Shown piece by piece: positions 1-9,497 of a DNA stretch of 64,000 bases (positions within the stretch are counted from its first letter, which is position 1; the number at the start of each line of letters is the position of its first letter). The notes under the pieces were generated by a model. The model was not told where the DNA came from. It did no database searches and saw only the letters and a list, made by a program, of their open reading frames with translations. The position numbers and the translations under genes are program-made. Origin of the DNA: Pseudomonadota bacterium (lineage in GTDB: Bacteria; Pseudomonadota; Alphaproteobacteria; Rhizobiales; Xanthobacteraceae). The stretch covers positions 1 through 64,000 of the forward strand of contig JAEWJH010000039.1 in assembly GCA_023386635.1 (NCBI GenBank). Direction: 5' to 3'.

Positions 1-169
1 GAGGCTCCGAGAGGGCCACGACTCTCGCCACGTCACGCGCGGACGTGTTCCCCGCATCCACGTCTTCCTTGCCGCACGAAGCAAGGCGTGGATGCCCGCA
101 ACACGTGCGGGCATGACGTGGAGAGAGAATCGCGTCTCTCGCCCCGCCTCATCCTGAGGATGCCTCGCT
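1..169. repeat. Dispersed intergenic repeat block (partial at window edge)
   Basis: No gene is seen. Positions 92-114 form a palindrome (ATGCCCGCA / TGCGGGCAT arms), and the same arms recur at 48826-48848. The 'cctcatcctgagga' module near 147-160 recurs, inverted, at about 48783-48795, 49043-49055 and 50080-50092. The block is therefore one member of a repeat family whose other members lie near 48.7-50.1 kb. It sits directly after the stop codon of the leftward exporter gene. Confidence 0.7.
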
Positions 170-1918
170 TCACGTCATGAACTGCGCTTTCGCCAGCTCC
201 GCGAACAATCCGCCCTTCGCCACCAGTTCATCGAATGTGCCGCGTTCGACGATCCGGCCATGATCGAACACCAGGATGCAGGTAGCGTCGCGCACGGTGG
301 CAAGCCGATGGGCGATGACGAAACTCGTGCGGCCCTTCATCACCTCGTCGAGCGCGGCGTTGACCTTGGCTTCGGTCGCGGCGTCGAGCGCGCTGGTGGC
401 CTCGTCGAGGATCAGGATCGGCGGATCCTTCAACAGCGCGCGGGCGATCGACAGCCGCTGGCGCTCGCCGCCGGACAGCGCGCGGCCGCGCTCGCCGACA
501 TTGGCGTTGAGGCCGCCGGTGTGGCGCTCGATGAACTCCAGCGCCTGCGCGCGCCGGCAGGCTTCGCGGATCTGTTCGTCGGTGGCGTCGGGATTGCCGA
601 CCCGCAGATTTTCCGCGATCGAGCGGTTGAACAGCAGCGGCTCCTGGAACACGACGCCGATCTTGCGGCGCAGGCTGGCGAGCGTGATGTCGCGGATATC
701 GATGCCGTCGATGGTGACGCGGCCCGACTGCGGATCGTAGACGCGATGCAGGATCGCCAGAGCCGTCGATTTGCCGGCGCCGGTGCCGCCGACCAGCGCG
801 ATGGTGTCGCCGGGCTTCGCGGTGAACGACAGATCCTCGACCGCCGGCCTGCCGCCGTCATAGCCGAAGGTGACGTGCTCGAACGCGACGTCGCCGCGAA
901 CACCCTCGAGGGCGGTCGCACCCTTGCGTTCGGTGACGCCGGAGGTGGCGTCGAGCACGGCGAAGAATTCGGTCAGCCGCGGCGCATCCATGAAGATGCG
1001 GTTGACGAATCCGGCCATCTGCTCGAGCCGCTGGATCAGCATGCCGGCGAAGCTCATGAACATCACGATCTCGCCGATCGTGGTCTGTCCGCGCGCGAAC
1101 AGCCACAGGCCGAGCAGCAGGATCGACAGCATGGTCAGCGTTGTGGAGGCGCGGGTGAGCGTGCCGACCAGCGCCCACCACGACAGCACCGGCATCTGCG
1201 CGCCGAGCAGGCGATCGATCACGTTACGCAGCCCCAGCACCTCCACTTCGACGCGGGTAAAGCTCTGCACCAGGGCCACATTGCCGAGCGTGTCGGAGGC
1301 GCGCTCGGCGAGATCGGAATAATAGCGCTCCACCGCGCTTTGCAGCGTCTCGGTCTTGCGCAGCACCAGTGTCGTCAGGATCACGAACACGAAGCACAGC
1401 GCGAACAGCAGCAGCGCGAGCCGCCAGTTCATGTAGAGCGCCATCGGCAAAAGGATTACCGTTGCGGCGAAGGCGGCGAGATGCTCGCGGAAGAAGCCGA
1501 GCCACAGCGCCCACAGCGTGTCGGTGCCGGCGAGCATCACCTTCATCAGCCGCCCGGAATGCGTGGCGCTGTGAAAACTGAGCGGCAGCTGGATCACATG
1601 CTCGAAATAATTACTGAGCACGGCGTGACGGCGACGATGCGCGAGCCGGTCGGCATACAGCGCCACCAGCGCGCCGCAGATGATCGTGAACAGGCCGAAG
1701 CCGACCCATGCTGCAACCAATGGGAGCAACAGCGGCAACCAGATATCGCTCTCGCCGGCTTTCGCGCCGGCCAGTCCATCGATGATTCGACCGAACAGCA
1801 CCGGTTCGGCGAATTGCGCCAGCGCGAGCGCGACATTGGCGGCCGCCAATATCCAGCCGAGCACAACCTGCTCGCCGAGGAGGGCGAGCACCCGAGCATA
1901 AAGCTGGAGCATTTTCAT
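170..1918 (-). CDS. ndvA: NdvA/ChvA-type ABC exporter (cyclic beta-1,2-glucan export ATP-binding/permease protein)
   Basis: This is a 582-residue ABC half-exporter. An N-terminal six-helix membrane domain (about residues 15-300) is followed by an ATPase domain with Walker A GGTGAGKS (about 372), signature LSGGERQ (about 480) and Walker B ILILDEAT (about 500). NdvA/ChvA proteins export cyclic beta-1,2-glucan to the periplasm as homodimers, and size and order match that family (about 588 residues). The start at MKMLQLYARV was chosen because the open frame upstream (to 2296) runs into the divergent regulator and looks non-coding. The closely related lipid A/MsbA-type exporters are the main alternative, since no glucan synthase gene (ndvB) is in the window. 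Confidence 0.8.
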   Translation of the reverse strand: MKMLQLYARVLALLGEQVVLGWILAAANVALALAQFAEPVLFGRIIDGLAGAKAGESDIWLPLLLPLVAAWVGFGLFTIICGALVALYADRLAHRRRHAVLSNYFEHVIQLPLSFHSATHSGRLMKVMLAGTDTLWALWLGFFREHLAAFAATVILLPMALYMNWRLALLLFALCFVFVILTTLVLRKTETLQSAVERYYSDLAERASDTLGNVALVQSFTRVEVEVLGLRNVIDRLLGAQMPVLSWWALVGTLTRASTTLTMLSILLLGLWLFARGQTTIGEIVMFMSFAGMLIQRLEQMAGFVNRIFMDAPRLTEFFAVLDATSGVTERKGATALEGVRGDVAFEHVTFGYDGGRPAVEDLSFTAKPGDTIALVGGTGAGKSTALAILHRVYDPQSGRVTIDGIDIRDITLASLRRKIGVVFQEPLLFNRSIAENLRVGNPDATDEQIREACRRAQALEFIERHTGGLNANVGERGRALSGGERQRLSIARALLKDPPILILDEATSALDAATEAKVNAALDEVMKGRTSFVIAHRLATVRDATCILVFDHGRIVERGTFDELVAKGGLFAELAKAQFMT

Positions 1919-2066
1919 GACGATGCGGGAATTTTCATTGCCTATGTGCCAGGTGGCATAACACGCCGTATGGCGAGGTTCACGCGCGAAAAAATTATCG
2001 CCGGGGCGGCAAGGCTTGGTTACACTCCGTTTATGAGCGCTGCCAGTTGCGGGGAGGTTTCGTGCA

Positions 2067-3017
2067 TTGAATATTCCCACTGATCTCCTGCGGACCCTTC
2101 TTGCAGTCGTGGATGTCCGCAGCTTCACCCAGGCGGCGAAATCGCTCGGCATCACCCAGCCTGCGGTCAGCGCGCAGATGAAACGGTTGCAGGGGCTGCT
2201 CGGCGGCGATCTGTTCAACCGCAGCGCGCCGGGCATCGTGCTGACGCGCAAGGGCGAAGCGGTGGTGAGCCATGCACGGCGGATGATCGCGCTCAACGAT
2301 CAGATTATCGGCCTGACCCAACCGGCGCCGCAAACGCAGAGCATCCGCGTCGGCCTGCCGGGCGATCTCTCCGGTCCGCTGTTGCCGTGGACCATCGCCA
2401 AATTCCGCAAGCGCTGGCCGGACTATAATTTCCAGGTGCGCAGCGGCGTTGCCGGCCCGCTGATCGCGGAATTGCGCGAAGGCAATGTCGATATCGTCGT
2501 CGCGCTGTCGCATGAGCAGCCGACCGACGCGCGCCATTACTGGACCGACGAGTTGATCTGGGCGCGCAGCGACGCGACCACGGTCGATCCGGCGCTGCCG
2601 GTCCCGATGCTCGCGTTCAGTGGCGAATGCATGTGCTATCGCGCCGGCGTGAAGGCGCTGCAGGACGCCGGGCGGACGTCGCGGCTGGTCTATACCGCCT
2701 CGACGGTGCTCTCGCTGGCAGCCGGAGTCGATGCCGGTCTCGGCGTACTGGTGATGACGCGCAGCCGTATCCGCATGACGCAGTTGATCCGCTGGGACGA
2801 TGCCCCGCTGCCGCCGCTGCCGAAGCTCCATGTCGGAATCTATGTGCGCGACGGCGTCGACAGCGCGGCGCTCAATGAACTCGCCGACGAACTGGCGCCG
2901 ATGCTGCGCCCGAAGCCGGACGATATCCTGCTGAACCGGCGCGAATATCAGGCGGTCAGTCACGCTTTCGACAAGGCGGCGACGCTGCGCAGCGTGCCGC
3001 GCAGCGGCGAGGGCTGA
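2067..3017 (+). CDS. LysR-family transcriptional regulator
   Basis: The 316-residue protein has an N-terminal winged helix (about residues 5-65, with SFTQAAKSLGITQPAVSAQM as the recognition region) and a periplasmic-binding-like effector domain from about 90 on. The start is a TTG, supported by GGGGAGG at 2051-2057, nine bases upstream; the nearby GTG at 2062 is followed at once by a stop. It is divergent from ndvA across 148 bp and convergent with the ABC importer operon. Its targets are unknown; the adjacent importer or ndvA are possible. Effector specificity cannot be read from the sequence. Confidence 0.85.
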   Translation: MNIPTDLLRTLLAVVDVRSFTQAAKSLGITQPAVSAQMKRLQGLLGGDLFNRSAPGIVLTRKGEAVVSHARRMIALNDQIIGLTQPAPQTQSIRVGLPGDLSGPLLPWTIAKFRKRWPDYNFQVRSGVAGPLIAELREGNVDIVVALSHEQPTDARHYWTDELIWARSDATTVDPALPVPMLAFSGECMCYRAGVKALQDAGRTSRLVYTASTVLSLAAGVDAGLGVLVMTRSRIRMTQLIRWDDAPLPPLPKLHVGIYVRDGVDSAALNELADELAPMLRPKPDDILLNRREYQAVSHAFDKAATLRSVPRSGEG

Positions 3018-3038
3018 GACCGGGGTTAAGTCCGAACG

Positions 3039-3812
3039 TTATGCCTGTCCGAAGCCGGAGCGTTGCGCCCAGCGGGTCATGCGTCGTTCCAGCAGCGCCA
3101 TCAGCCAGTACATGACGATGCCCTCGATCGCGAGCACCACCAGGCCGGCGAAAATCAGCGGCACCTGGAATTGCGCCTGCGCCTGCAGCATCAGGTTGCC
3201 GAGGCCGTAGTTCGCCGCCACGCTTTCGGAAATCACGGTGCCGACGAAGGCGAGGGTGATCGCGATCTTCAGCGAGCCGAAGAAATACGGCAGCGTACGC
3301 GGGATGCCGACCTTGCGCATGATGTCGAGCTTGGAGGCGCCGAGCGCCTTGAGCACGTCCTCCATCTCCGGCTCGATGGTGGCGAGCCCGGTCGCGACAT
3401 TGACGACGATCGGGAAGAACGAGATCAGGAACGCGGTCAGCACCGCCGGGATGAAGCCGATGCCGAACCACAGGACCAGGATCGGCACCACCGCGACTTT
3501 CGGGATCGCGTTGAAGCCGATCATCAGCGGATACAGTCCGGCATAGATCGCGCGCGACCAGCCGACGACGAGACCGAGCAGCAGGCCGAAGCCGACCGCC
3601 ATGGCGAAGCCGAGCATGGTTGCATAGAGCGTGACCCAGGAATTGCGCAGCAGCGGGCCGGAGTAATCGACGAACGCCTGCGCGATCGCGGTCGGTGGCG
3701 GCAGGAAGAACGGCGGGATGTTCAGGACCCAGACCGCGGCTTCCCACAGCACGAACAACGCCACCGTGAACAGCCACGGGGACGCCTTGATCCAGGCTTC
3801 GTTGGTGGTCAT
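3039..3812 (-). CDS. ABC transporter permease, NitT/TauT (SsuC-like) family
   Basis: An inner-membrane permease of 257 residues with about six hydrophobic segments. The BPD_transp_1 coupling motif lies in the stretch EDVLKALGASKLDIMRKVGI-P, the EAA loop typical of SsuC/TauC permeases. Its start codon overlaps the stop of the ATPase gene (ATGA at 3809-3812), so the two are translationally coupled. With the ATPase and the binding protein further upstream it makes a complete importer. The substrate is not identifiable; the family takes up sulfonates, nitrate, taurine, pyrimidine precursors or aromatic acids. Confidence 0.88.
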   Translation of the reverse strand: MTTNEAWIKASPWLFTVALFVLWEAAVWVLNIPPFFLPPPTAIAQAFVDYSGPLLRNSWVTLYATMLGFAMAVGFGLLLGLVVGWSRAIYAGLYPLMIGFNAIPKVAVVPILVLWFGIGFIPAVLTAFLISFFPIVVNVATGLATIEPEMEDVLKALGASKLDIMRKVGIPRTLPYFFGSLKIAITLAFVGTVISESVAANYGLGNLMLQAQAQFQVPLIFAGLVVLAIEGIVMYWLMALLERRMTRWAQRSGFGQA

Positions 3813-4591
3813 TGCCGCGCCTTGACGATGTGGCCGCGCAGTTCGTGGACGATGTCCTGGAACTCCGGGGTGAAAGTGACTTCGAGGTCGCGCGGACGCG
3901 GCAGCTCGATGCGGCGCTCGACGATGATGCGGCCCGGCCGCGCAGACATCACGAACACGCGGTCGGCGAGGAACACGGCTTCGCGCAGATCGTGCGTCAC
4001 CAGCACCACGGTAATCTTGCGCATGGCGTGCAGGTCGCGGATCACGCACCACAGTTCTTCGCGCGTGAAAGCATCGAGCGCGCCGAACGGCTCGTCGAGC
4101 ATCAGGAGTTGCGGTTCATGGATCAGCGCGCGGCACAAGGACGTGCGCTGCTGCATGCCGCCCGACAGTTCCCACGGATATTTGCCGCCCTGTCCGCCGA
4201 GGCCGACCGAGGCGAGCAGCTTTTCCGCCCGCGCGGAGAATTCGCGTCGCCGGCGGCGCATTTCGCCGCGATAGGGCCGCACGATCTCCAGCGGCAGCAG
4301 CAGGTTCTCCAGCGTCGTGCGCCACGGCAGCAGCGTCGGCGCCTGAAACGCCATGCCGGCAATCTTGACCGGCGCGTTCACGGTCGCGCCGGCCACGGTC
4401 ACCGCGCCCTTGAACGGGAACTGGAGACCGGTGGCGAGCTTCATCAAGGTCGATTTGCCACAGCCGGACGGGCCAACCACGGCGGCGAATTCGCCGGCCT
4501 CGACAGCCATGGAGAGGCCTTCGACCGCGGGCGTGGCGATGTTGCCGCCATAGGCGTGACTGACGCCGTCCAGCGTGACGAAACCTGTCAT
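3809..4591 (-). CDS. ABC transporter ATP-binding protein, NitT/TauT (SsuB-like) family
   Basis: This 260-residue cytoplasmic ATPase energises the adjacent permease. Walker A is GPSGCGKST (about residues 39-47), followed by the Q-loop, the signature LSGGMQQR and Walker B LLMLDEPFGALD with the downstream switch histidine in VTHDLREA. These are standard for the SsuB/TauB group. It overlaps the permease by four bases. The preceding 190 nt hold a palindrome and a good EcfG-type promoter match, so the ATPase/permease pair may have its own promoter apart from the binding-protein gene. Confidence 0.9.
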   Translation of the reverse strand: MTGFVTLDGVSHAYGGNIATPAVEGLSMAVEAGEFAAVVGPSGCGKSTLMKLATGLQFPFKGAVTVAGATVNAPVKIAGMAFQAPTLLPWRTTLENLLLPLEIVRPYRGEMRRRRREFSARAEKLLASVGLGGQGGKYPWELSGGMQQRTSLCRALIHEPQLLMLDEPFGALDAFTREELWCVIRDLHAMRKITVVLVTHDLREAVFLADRVFVMSARPGRIIVERRIELPRPRDLEVTFTPEFQDIVHELRGHIVKARQ

Positions 4592-4754
4592 GGCAAAGGG
4601 TCCCGCACGGTGCCGCTGCGTCCAGTATCTCGCGATGCTTTTTCGCGAGCATGGTCGCCGGGAGCGTCAAAGCCGGATTGGCAAGGGAATCGATGGCCGC
4701 GAGATCGCATGGTCGCCCTTTGAATTGTCTGCTGCGCCGGCTCGTGCGTCTCAA

Positions 4755-4768
4755 CCATCATATGATGG
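4755..4768. promoter_or_regulatory. Perfect 14-bp palindrome, candidate operator
   Basis: CCATCATATGATGG reads the same on both strands. It lies in the 358-nt spacer between the binding-protein and ATPase genes, just downstream of the start site expected from the EcfG-like promoter at 4791-4815. That position would suit a repressor. No cognate regulator can be named. Confidence 0.4.
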
Positions 4769-4790
4769 GGGGCAAATTATCGGCAGGCCG

Positions 4791-4815
4791 AACGATACTG
4801 TCCATTCTGAGTTCC
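4791..4815 (-). promoter_or_regulatory. EcfG-type (GGAAC-N16-CGTT) promoter candidate
   Basis: Read leftward, GGAAC (4815-4811) is followed after exactly 16 bases by CGTT (4794-4791), the consensus of general-stress EcfG promoters in alphaproteobacteria. It would drive the ATPase/permease pair with a leader of about 190 nt. About one chance match of this strength is expected in 64 kb, so this one, with its long leader, is less certain than the matches close to small genes. Confidence 0.4.
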
Positions 4816-4849
4816 CTATGCAGCCATCGGGCCGGCTTATAGCCTGTCG

Positions 4850-4876
4850 GTGGCGGCGCCTTTCAGCAGCCGCCAC
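4850..4876 (-). other. Intergenic hairpin after the ABC binding-protein gene
   Basis: Perfect 8-bp arms GTGGCGGC (4850-4857) and GCCGCCAC (4869-4876) enclose an 11-nt loop, with no T-tract on either side. It follows the binding-protein stop by about 75 nt. Such hairpins often protect binding-protein mRNA so that it exceeds transporter mRNA; here that is inference. Apart from this hairpin, the promoter match and the palindrome, the 4592-4949 spacer shows nothing recognisable. Confidence 0.45.
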
Positions 4877-4949
4877 GCCCGTAGATGTCATCAGGGGACA
4901 GAATGGTCATCGACCGTCCATCATCGAAAGGGCCCCACGAGCGCCGCGA

Positions 4950-5996
4950 TCACTCGAACTTGCGCTCGGCCGCTGCCGGCAGGAACGAGGCGTCGAAGAT
5001 GTCGTCGGTCTTCGGCGTGGCCTTGAACTTGTAGGTCAGGCCGATCTGCTCGATGGCCTTCTCGAACCGTGCCTTGTCGATCGCGCCGTAGCCGTTGGCC
5101 TTCACTTCGGGGGTGACGAAGTTGTCGCGCAGCGCCATCTGCAGGCGTTCCAGCTCGACCGGCTTCTTGGCGACGTCGTTGCGCTTGATGACCGAGTCGA
5201 CCGCCGTGGCCGGCGATTTCACGGTGTCCTTGAGCCCCTTCACGAAGGCGCGCAGGAACGCCTTCACCGCATCGGGATGATCGGCGGCGAACTTCGGATT
5301 GACGATGATGGCGTTGCCGTAAAGGTTCACGCCGTAGTCGGCCATCAGCAGCACGGTGATGTCGTCGGCCGGCACGCCGCGGTCCTTCAGGTTGATGAAG
5401 GACGAGAACGAGAAGCCGGTGATGGCATCGACCTGGCCGGCGGCGAGCATCGGCTCACGCACGGGGAAGCCGACGTTCTCGATCGTCACCTTGCTGGCGT
5501 CGATGTTGTTGGCCTTCACGAAGATCGGCCACTGCGCGAAGGCGCCGTCGGCGGCCGGCGCGCCGAGCTTGCGTCCCTCGAGGTCCTTCGGCTTGACGAC
5601 GCCGCGGCTCTTGCGGCCGACCACGGAGAACGGCGGCTTGTTGTAGACCATGAACACGGCCTTGATCGGCGTGGCCGGATTGGCGTCGCGGAATTTGATC
5701 AGCGAATTGATGTCGCCGAAGCCCATGTCGTAGGTGCCGGAGGCGACGCGGTTGATCGGCTCGAGCGACCCGGCGGCGGTGTCGACGGTGACGTTCAGCC
5801 CCTCGGCCTTGTAGTAGCCCTTGTCGATCGGCACCACGAATGGCGCGGCCGGGCCTTCGAATTTGAAATCGAGGCTGAACTTGATGTTGGTCTCGGCGGC
5901 GACGGCCGGGGCGGTCGCCGAACCTGCGGCAAAAGCCAGAGCCAGAACCAATCCTGCCGGGCGGAGCATCCTCAGCGCACTGCGGTAACGAGCCAT
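4950..5996 (-). CDS. ABC transporter substrate-binding protein, NMT1/SsuA-like
   Basis: A 348-residue periplasmic protein with a clear signal peptide (Arg-rich start, hydrophobic core, cleavage near AVAAE at about 33). The mature part follows the NMT1/THI5-SsuA fold: DKGYYKAEGLNV near the N-terminus, then GAPAADGAFAQWPIF and the segment about ITGFSFSS. It captures the ligand for the ATPase/permease pair encoded just downstream in the same direction. The 358-nt gap to the ATPase is unusually long for this operon type. Ligand unknown; thiamine-precursor, sulfonate and aromatic ligands are all possible. Confidence 0.87.
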   Translation of the reverse strand: MARYRSALRMLRPAGLVLALAFAAGSATAPAVAAETNIKFSLDFKFEGPAAPFVVPIDKGYYKAEGLNVTVDTAAGSLEPINRVASGTYDMGFGDINSLIKFRDANPATPIKAVFMVYNKPPFSVVGRKSRGVVKPKDLEGRKLGAPAADGAFAQWPIFVKANNIDASKVTIENVGFPVREPMLAAGQVDAITGFSFSSFINLKDRGVPADDITVLLMADYGVNLYGNAIIVNPKFAADHPDAVKAFLRAFVKGLKDTVKSPATAVDSVIKRNDVAKKPVELERLQMALRDNFVTPEVKANGYGAIDKARFEKAIEQIGLTYKFKATPKTDDIFDASFLPAAAERKFE

Positions 5997-6219
5997 CGTG
6001 ACGAATCCTGTTTGCGGTTGTGGCCAAAGGGCCGCCGGATCGGGAGCCTGGATCGGGGTCGCGAATTGATGTCAGCAACACGTCGTAAGCAACTCTGGAA
6101 TGAGTATTAGCAAAGAGCATGCCGTATTAAAGAGCAAGCTGGCGACGCCACACGATCGGGTATGTTCACAACAAGGGTAGCGTTGTCGCGCTGCGGCATG
6201 AGGCCTTGAGGGGATTGCC

Positions 6220-9200
6220 ATGGTGGAAGTGGTCGCCGGAGCGACGGCGGCGAGGCTGCCGGAGTTTCAGTCTGCCTACGCGCCTCCGGACGAGGCGCTG
6301 GCCGCGGCTTTCCTGGCGGCGGCGCCGCGGCCGCCCGGCGCGGAAATGCGGATCGACGCGCGCGCCCGCCGGCTGATCGAGGCGATCCGCGCCCGAACCG
6401 GCGGTATCGGCGGGGTCGAGGACTTCCTCCATGCCTATTCCTTGTCCACCCGCGAGGGGCTGGCGCTCATGGTTTTGGCAGAGGCGCTGCTGCGGGTGCC
6501 CGATGCCGCGACCGCCGACCGGCTGATCGAGGACAAGCTCCAGTCCGGCCATTGGTCGCAGCACGACAGCCGGTCCTCGGCGTTCCTCGTTTCGGCCTCG
6601 GCGTGGACGCTCGGCATCACGGCGCGGATCATCCAGCCCGGCGAAACCCCGGACGGGATCGTCGGCTCGCTGGTGAAGCGGCTCGGGATGCCGGCGGTGC
6701 GGGCGGCGACCCGTCAGGCGATGCGGCTGCTCGGCTCGCATTTCGTCCTCGGCGAGACCATCGGCGAGGCGCTGGACCGGGCGGCCGGACATCACGAGCT
6801 GCGCTATTCCTTCGACATGCTGGGCGAGGGCTCGCGGACGGCCGCCGACGCGGCGCGCTATCTCGCCTCCTATTCCGATGCGATCGAGGCGATCGGCGCC
6901 TCGGCGGTCGCGGGCAGCGTGTTGCCGGCACGGCCCGGCATCTCCGTGAAACTGTCGGCGCTGCATCCGCGCTACGAGGCGTTGTCGCGCGAGCGGGTGA
7001 TGCGCGAGCTGGTGCCCAATGTGATCGATCTCGCCCGGCAGGCGCGCGACCACGATCTCAATTTCACCGTCGACGCCGAGGAGGCCGACCGCCTGGAACT
7101 GTCGCTGGCGGTGATCGCGGAGGTTTTGTCTGACCCCTTGCTCGCCGGCTGGGACGGCTTCGGGCTCGCGGTGCAGGCCTATCAGAAGCGCGCCCGCGAC
7201 GTGATCGGCTACATCGAAAGCCTCGCCGACAGTTTGAACCGGCGGCTGATGGTGCGGCTGGTGAAGGGTGCTTACTGGGACACCGAGATCAAGCGCGCGC
7301 AGGAGCGCGGGCTTGCGGATTATCCGGTGTTCACCCGCAAGCCGATGACCGACCTGTCCTATCTCGTCTGCGCGCGGCAATTGCTGGCGGCGCGGTCGCG
7401 GCTCTATCCGCAGTTCGCGACGCATAACGCGCTCACCGTGGCAAGCGTGATCGAGGATGCCGGCGGCGTCGACGGCTACGAATTCCAGCGTCTGCACGGC
7501 ATGGGCGAGGCGCTTTACGAGACGCTGCTGGAAGAGTGTCCGGATGCGGCGTGCCGCGTCTATGCGCCGGTCGGCGGCTATCGCGACCTGCTTGCTTATC
7601 TGGTGCGGCGGCTGCTGGAGAACGGCGCCAATTCGTCGTTCGTTTCGGTGGCGGCCGATCCGGCGGTGTCGATCGCCTCGATCCTCAAGCGGCCGCAACT
7701 GGCGATCGCCGCCGCGACGCTCGCGCGCCATCCGGCGATCCCGCTGCCCGGCGATCTCTATCAGCCCGAGCGCATCAATTCATCCGGCGTCGAGTTCGGC
7801 AACGAGACGGCGCTGATCGGGCTCCTCAGCGAGATCGAGGAGGCGTCGCCGCCGACTTTGGCGGCGCCGCTGATCGACGGCGTGACGGTCGCCGGGCGCG
7901 AGCGGGAAGTCATCTCGCCGGCTGACGGCCGCGTTATCGGCGTGGTCCGCGAAGGCGACGAGGCGCTGGCGGCGACGGCGGTCGCGGCGGCGGCGGCGGG
8001 CTTTCCGGCCTGGGATCACACCGATGTCGCGGATCGCGCCGCTGCGCTCGACCATGTGGCGGATGCGATAGAGAGGGAGCGCGGCACGCTGATCGCGCTG
8101 CTGCAGGCCGAGGGCGGGCGGACGCTGGACGACTGTCTGTCGGAGGTGCGCGAGGCGGCGGATTTCTGCCGCTACTATGCAGCACAGGCGCGCCGCGTGC
8201 TGGCGCCGCGGCTGCTGCCGGGACCGACCGGCGAGAGCAACGAATTACAATGCCGTGGGCGCGGCGTGTTCGTCTGTATCAGCCCGTGGAATTTTCCCCT
8301 CGCGATCTTCACCGGGCAGATCGCCGCGGCGCTCGCCGCCGGCAATGCGGTGGTGGCGAAACCGGCCGAGCAGACGCCGCTGACCGCCGCCTATACGGTT
8401 GGCCTGATGCATCGCGCCGGCATTCTGCCGCAGGCTTTACATCTGCTGCCGGGCGCGGGCGATGTCGGCGCGGCGCTGGTGCGCGATCCGCGCGTCGCCG
8501 GTGTCGCCTTCACCGGCTCGACCGAGGTGGCGCGCACCATCAACCGTACGCTGGCGCGCAAGGATGGCCCGATCGTGCCGCTGATCGCCGAGACCGGCGG
8601 CATCAATGCGATGATCGTCGACGCGACCGCGTTGCTGGAGCAGGTCACCGACGACGTGGTGATGTCGGCGTTCCGCTCCGCCGGACAGCGCTGCTCGGCG
8701 CTGCGGCTGCTGTGCGTGCAGGACGATATCGCCGATCGCTTGATCGAGATGATCGCCGGCGCGGTGGCCGAACTGAAGCTCGGCGATCCGCGCGACGTAT
8801 CCGTGCAGGTCGGTCCGATGATCGACGGCGAGGCGCAGGACCGGCTCGATCAATGGATCGCCGAGATGGCGCAGGATGACGCGATCCGCTTCCGCTGGGA
8901 TGCAGAGCGTGCGCTGCCGGATACGGGGACCTTCGTGCCGCCGGTGATCGTCGAACTGCCGGAGGTGCGGGCGCTGCGCGAGGAGGTGTTCGGTCCGGTG
9001 CTGCATGTGGTGCGCTGGCGCGCCGACGAATTCGAAGACCTGCTCGACGACATCGCCGCGAGCGGCTACGCGCTGACGCTCGGCATCGCCACGCGCATCG
9101 ACGCCACCGCCGAACGCGCCATCGCGCGGCTGCGCAACGGCAATGTCTACGTGAACCGCAGCATGATCGGCGCGGTGGTCGGAACCCAGCCGTTCGGCGG

Positions 9201-9333
9201 CAGCGGTTTGTCCGGCACCGGGCCGAAAGCCGGCGGCCCGCATTACCTGCCGCGCTTTGCGCTGGAGCAGACGCTCACCGTCAACACCGCGGCGGCCGGC
9301 GGTAACGCGGCACTCCTGGTGCAGGAAAGCTGA
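6220..9333 (+). CDS. putA: Bifunctional proline dehydrogenase / L-glutamate gamma-semialdehyde dehydrogenase
   Basis: PutA oxidises proline to glutamate in two channelled steps, first on FAD (electrons to quinone), then on NAD+. The 1037-residue protein has an N-terminal arm and a PRODH beta/alpha barrel (about 150-480; motifs RPGISVKLSALHPRYE, VKGAYWD, YEFQRLHGMGEALY). The aldehyde dehydrogenase domain (about 545-1010) has the general-base Glu in AETGG (about 791) and catalytic Cys825 in GQRCSALR. It lacks the N-terminal ribbon-helix-helix domain of enterobacterial PutA, so it is the short, non-autoregulating type seen in Bradyrhizobium. A GAGGGGA Shine-Dalgarno stands before the ATG. No proline permease or PutR/Lrp-type regulator is adjacent. 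Confidence 0.96.
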   Translation: MVEVVAGATAARLPEFQSAYAPPDEALAAAFLAAAPRPPGAEMRIDARARRLIEAIRARTGGIGGVEDFLHAYSLSTREGLALMVLAEALLRVPDAATADRLIEDKLQSGHWSQHDSRSSAFLVSASAWTLGITARIIQPGETPDGIVGSLVKRLGMPAVRAATRQAMRLLGSHFVLGETIGEALDRAAGHHELRYSFDMLGEGSRTAADAARYLASYSDAIEAIGASAVAGSVLPARPGISVKLSALHPRYEALSRERVMRELVPNVIDLARQARDHDLNFTVDAEEADRLELSLAVIAEVLSDPLLAGWDGFGLAVQAYQKRARDVIGYIESLADSLNRRLMVRLVKGAYWDTEIKRAQERGLADYPVFTRKPMTDLSYLVCARQLLAARSRLYPQFATHNALTVASVIEDAGGVDGYEFQRLHGMGEALYETLLEECPDAACRVYAPVGGYRDLLAYLVRRLLENGANSSFVSVAADPAVSIASILKRPQLAIAAATLARHPAIPLPGDLYQPERINSSGVEFGNETALIGLLSEIEEASPPTLAAPLIDGVTVAGREREVISPADGRVIGVVREGDEALAATAVAAAAAGFPAWDHTDVADRAAALDHVADAIERERGTLIALLQAEGGRTLDDCLSEVREAADFCRYYAAQARRVLAPRLLPGPTGESNELQCRGRGVFVCISPWNFPLAIFTGQIAAALAAGNAVVAKPAEQTPLTAAYTVGLMHRAGILPQALHLLPGAGDVGAALVRDPRVAGVAFTGSTEVARTINRTLARKDGPIVPLIAETGGINAMIVDATALLEQVTDDVVMSAFRSAGQRCSALRLLCVQDDIADRLIEMIAGAVAELKLGDPRDVSVQVGPMIDGEAQDRLDQWIAEMAQDDAIRFRWDAERALPDTGTFVPPVIVELPEVRALREEVFGPVLHVVRWRADEFEDLLDDIAASGYALTLGIATRIDATAERAIARLRNGNVYVNRSMIGAVVGTQPFGGSGLSGTGPKAGGPHYLPRFALEQTLTVNTAAAGGNAALLVQES

Positions 9334-9497
9334 TGTTCCCGGCCTGCGGCGGATCGCCGCTGGTTTCATGACAAAAATGTAAGCCGTGTTCCTTGGGGTG
9401 GAGACGCAGGAACGGCGCCGCCCTGGCGTTGAATCATTAAACGCCGGGGACTGCGCAGGCGTGTGCATGCGCGAGGGCCGGTTGGAAGGAGGATGTC

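Noticed and set aside
260..2083. Long plus-strand open frame opposite ndvA
   Set aside because: Low-complexity composition with no motif, and the minus strand encodes a complete ABC exporter with all ATPase motifs.
9400..9430. EcfG-type promoter before the Gly/Tyr-rich secreted protein (GGAAC ... CGTT)
   Set aside because: The spacing is only 13 bases, outside the 16-17 allowed by the consensus.
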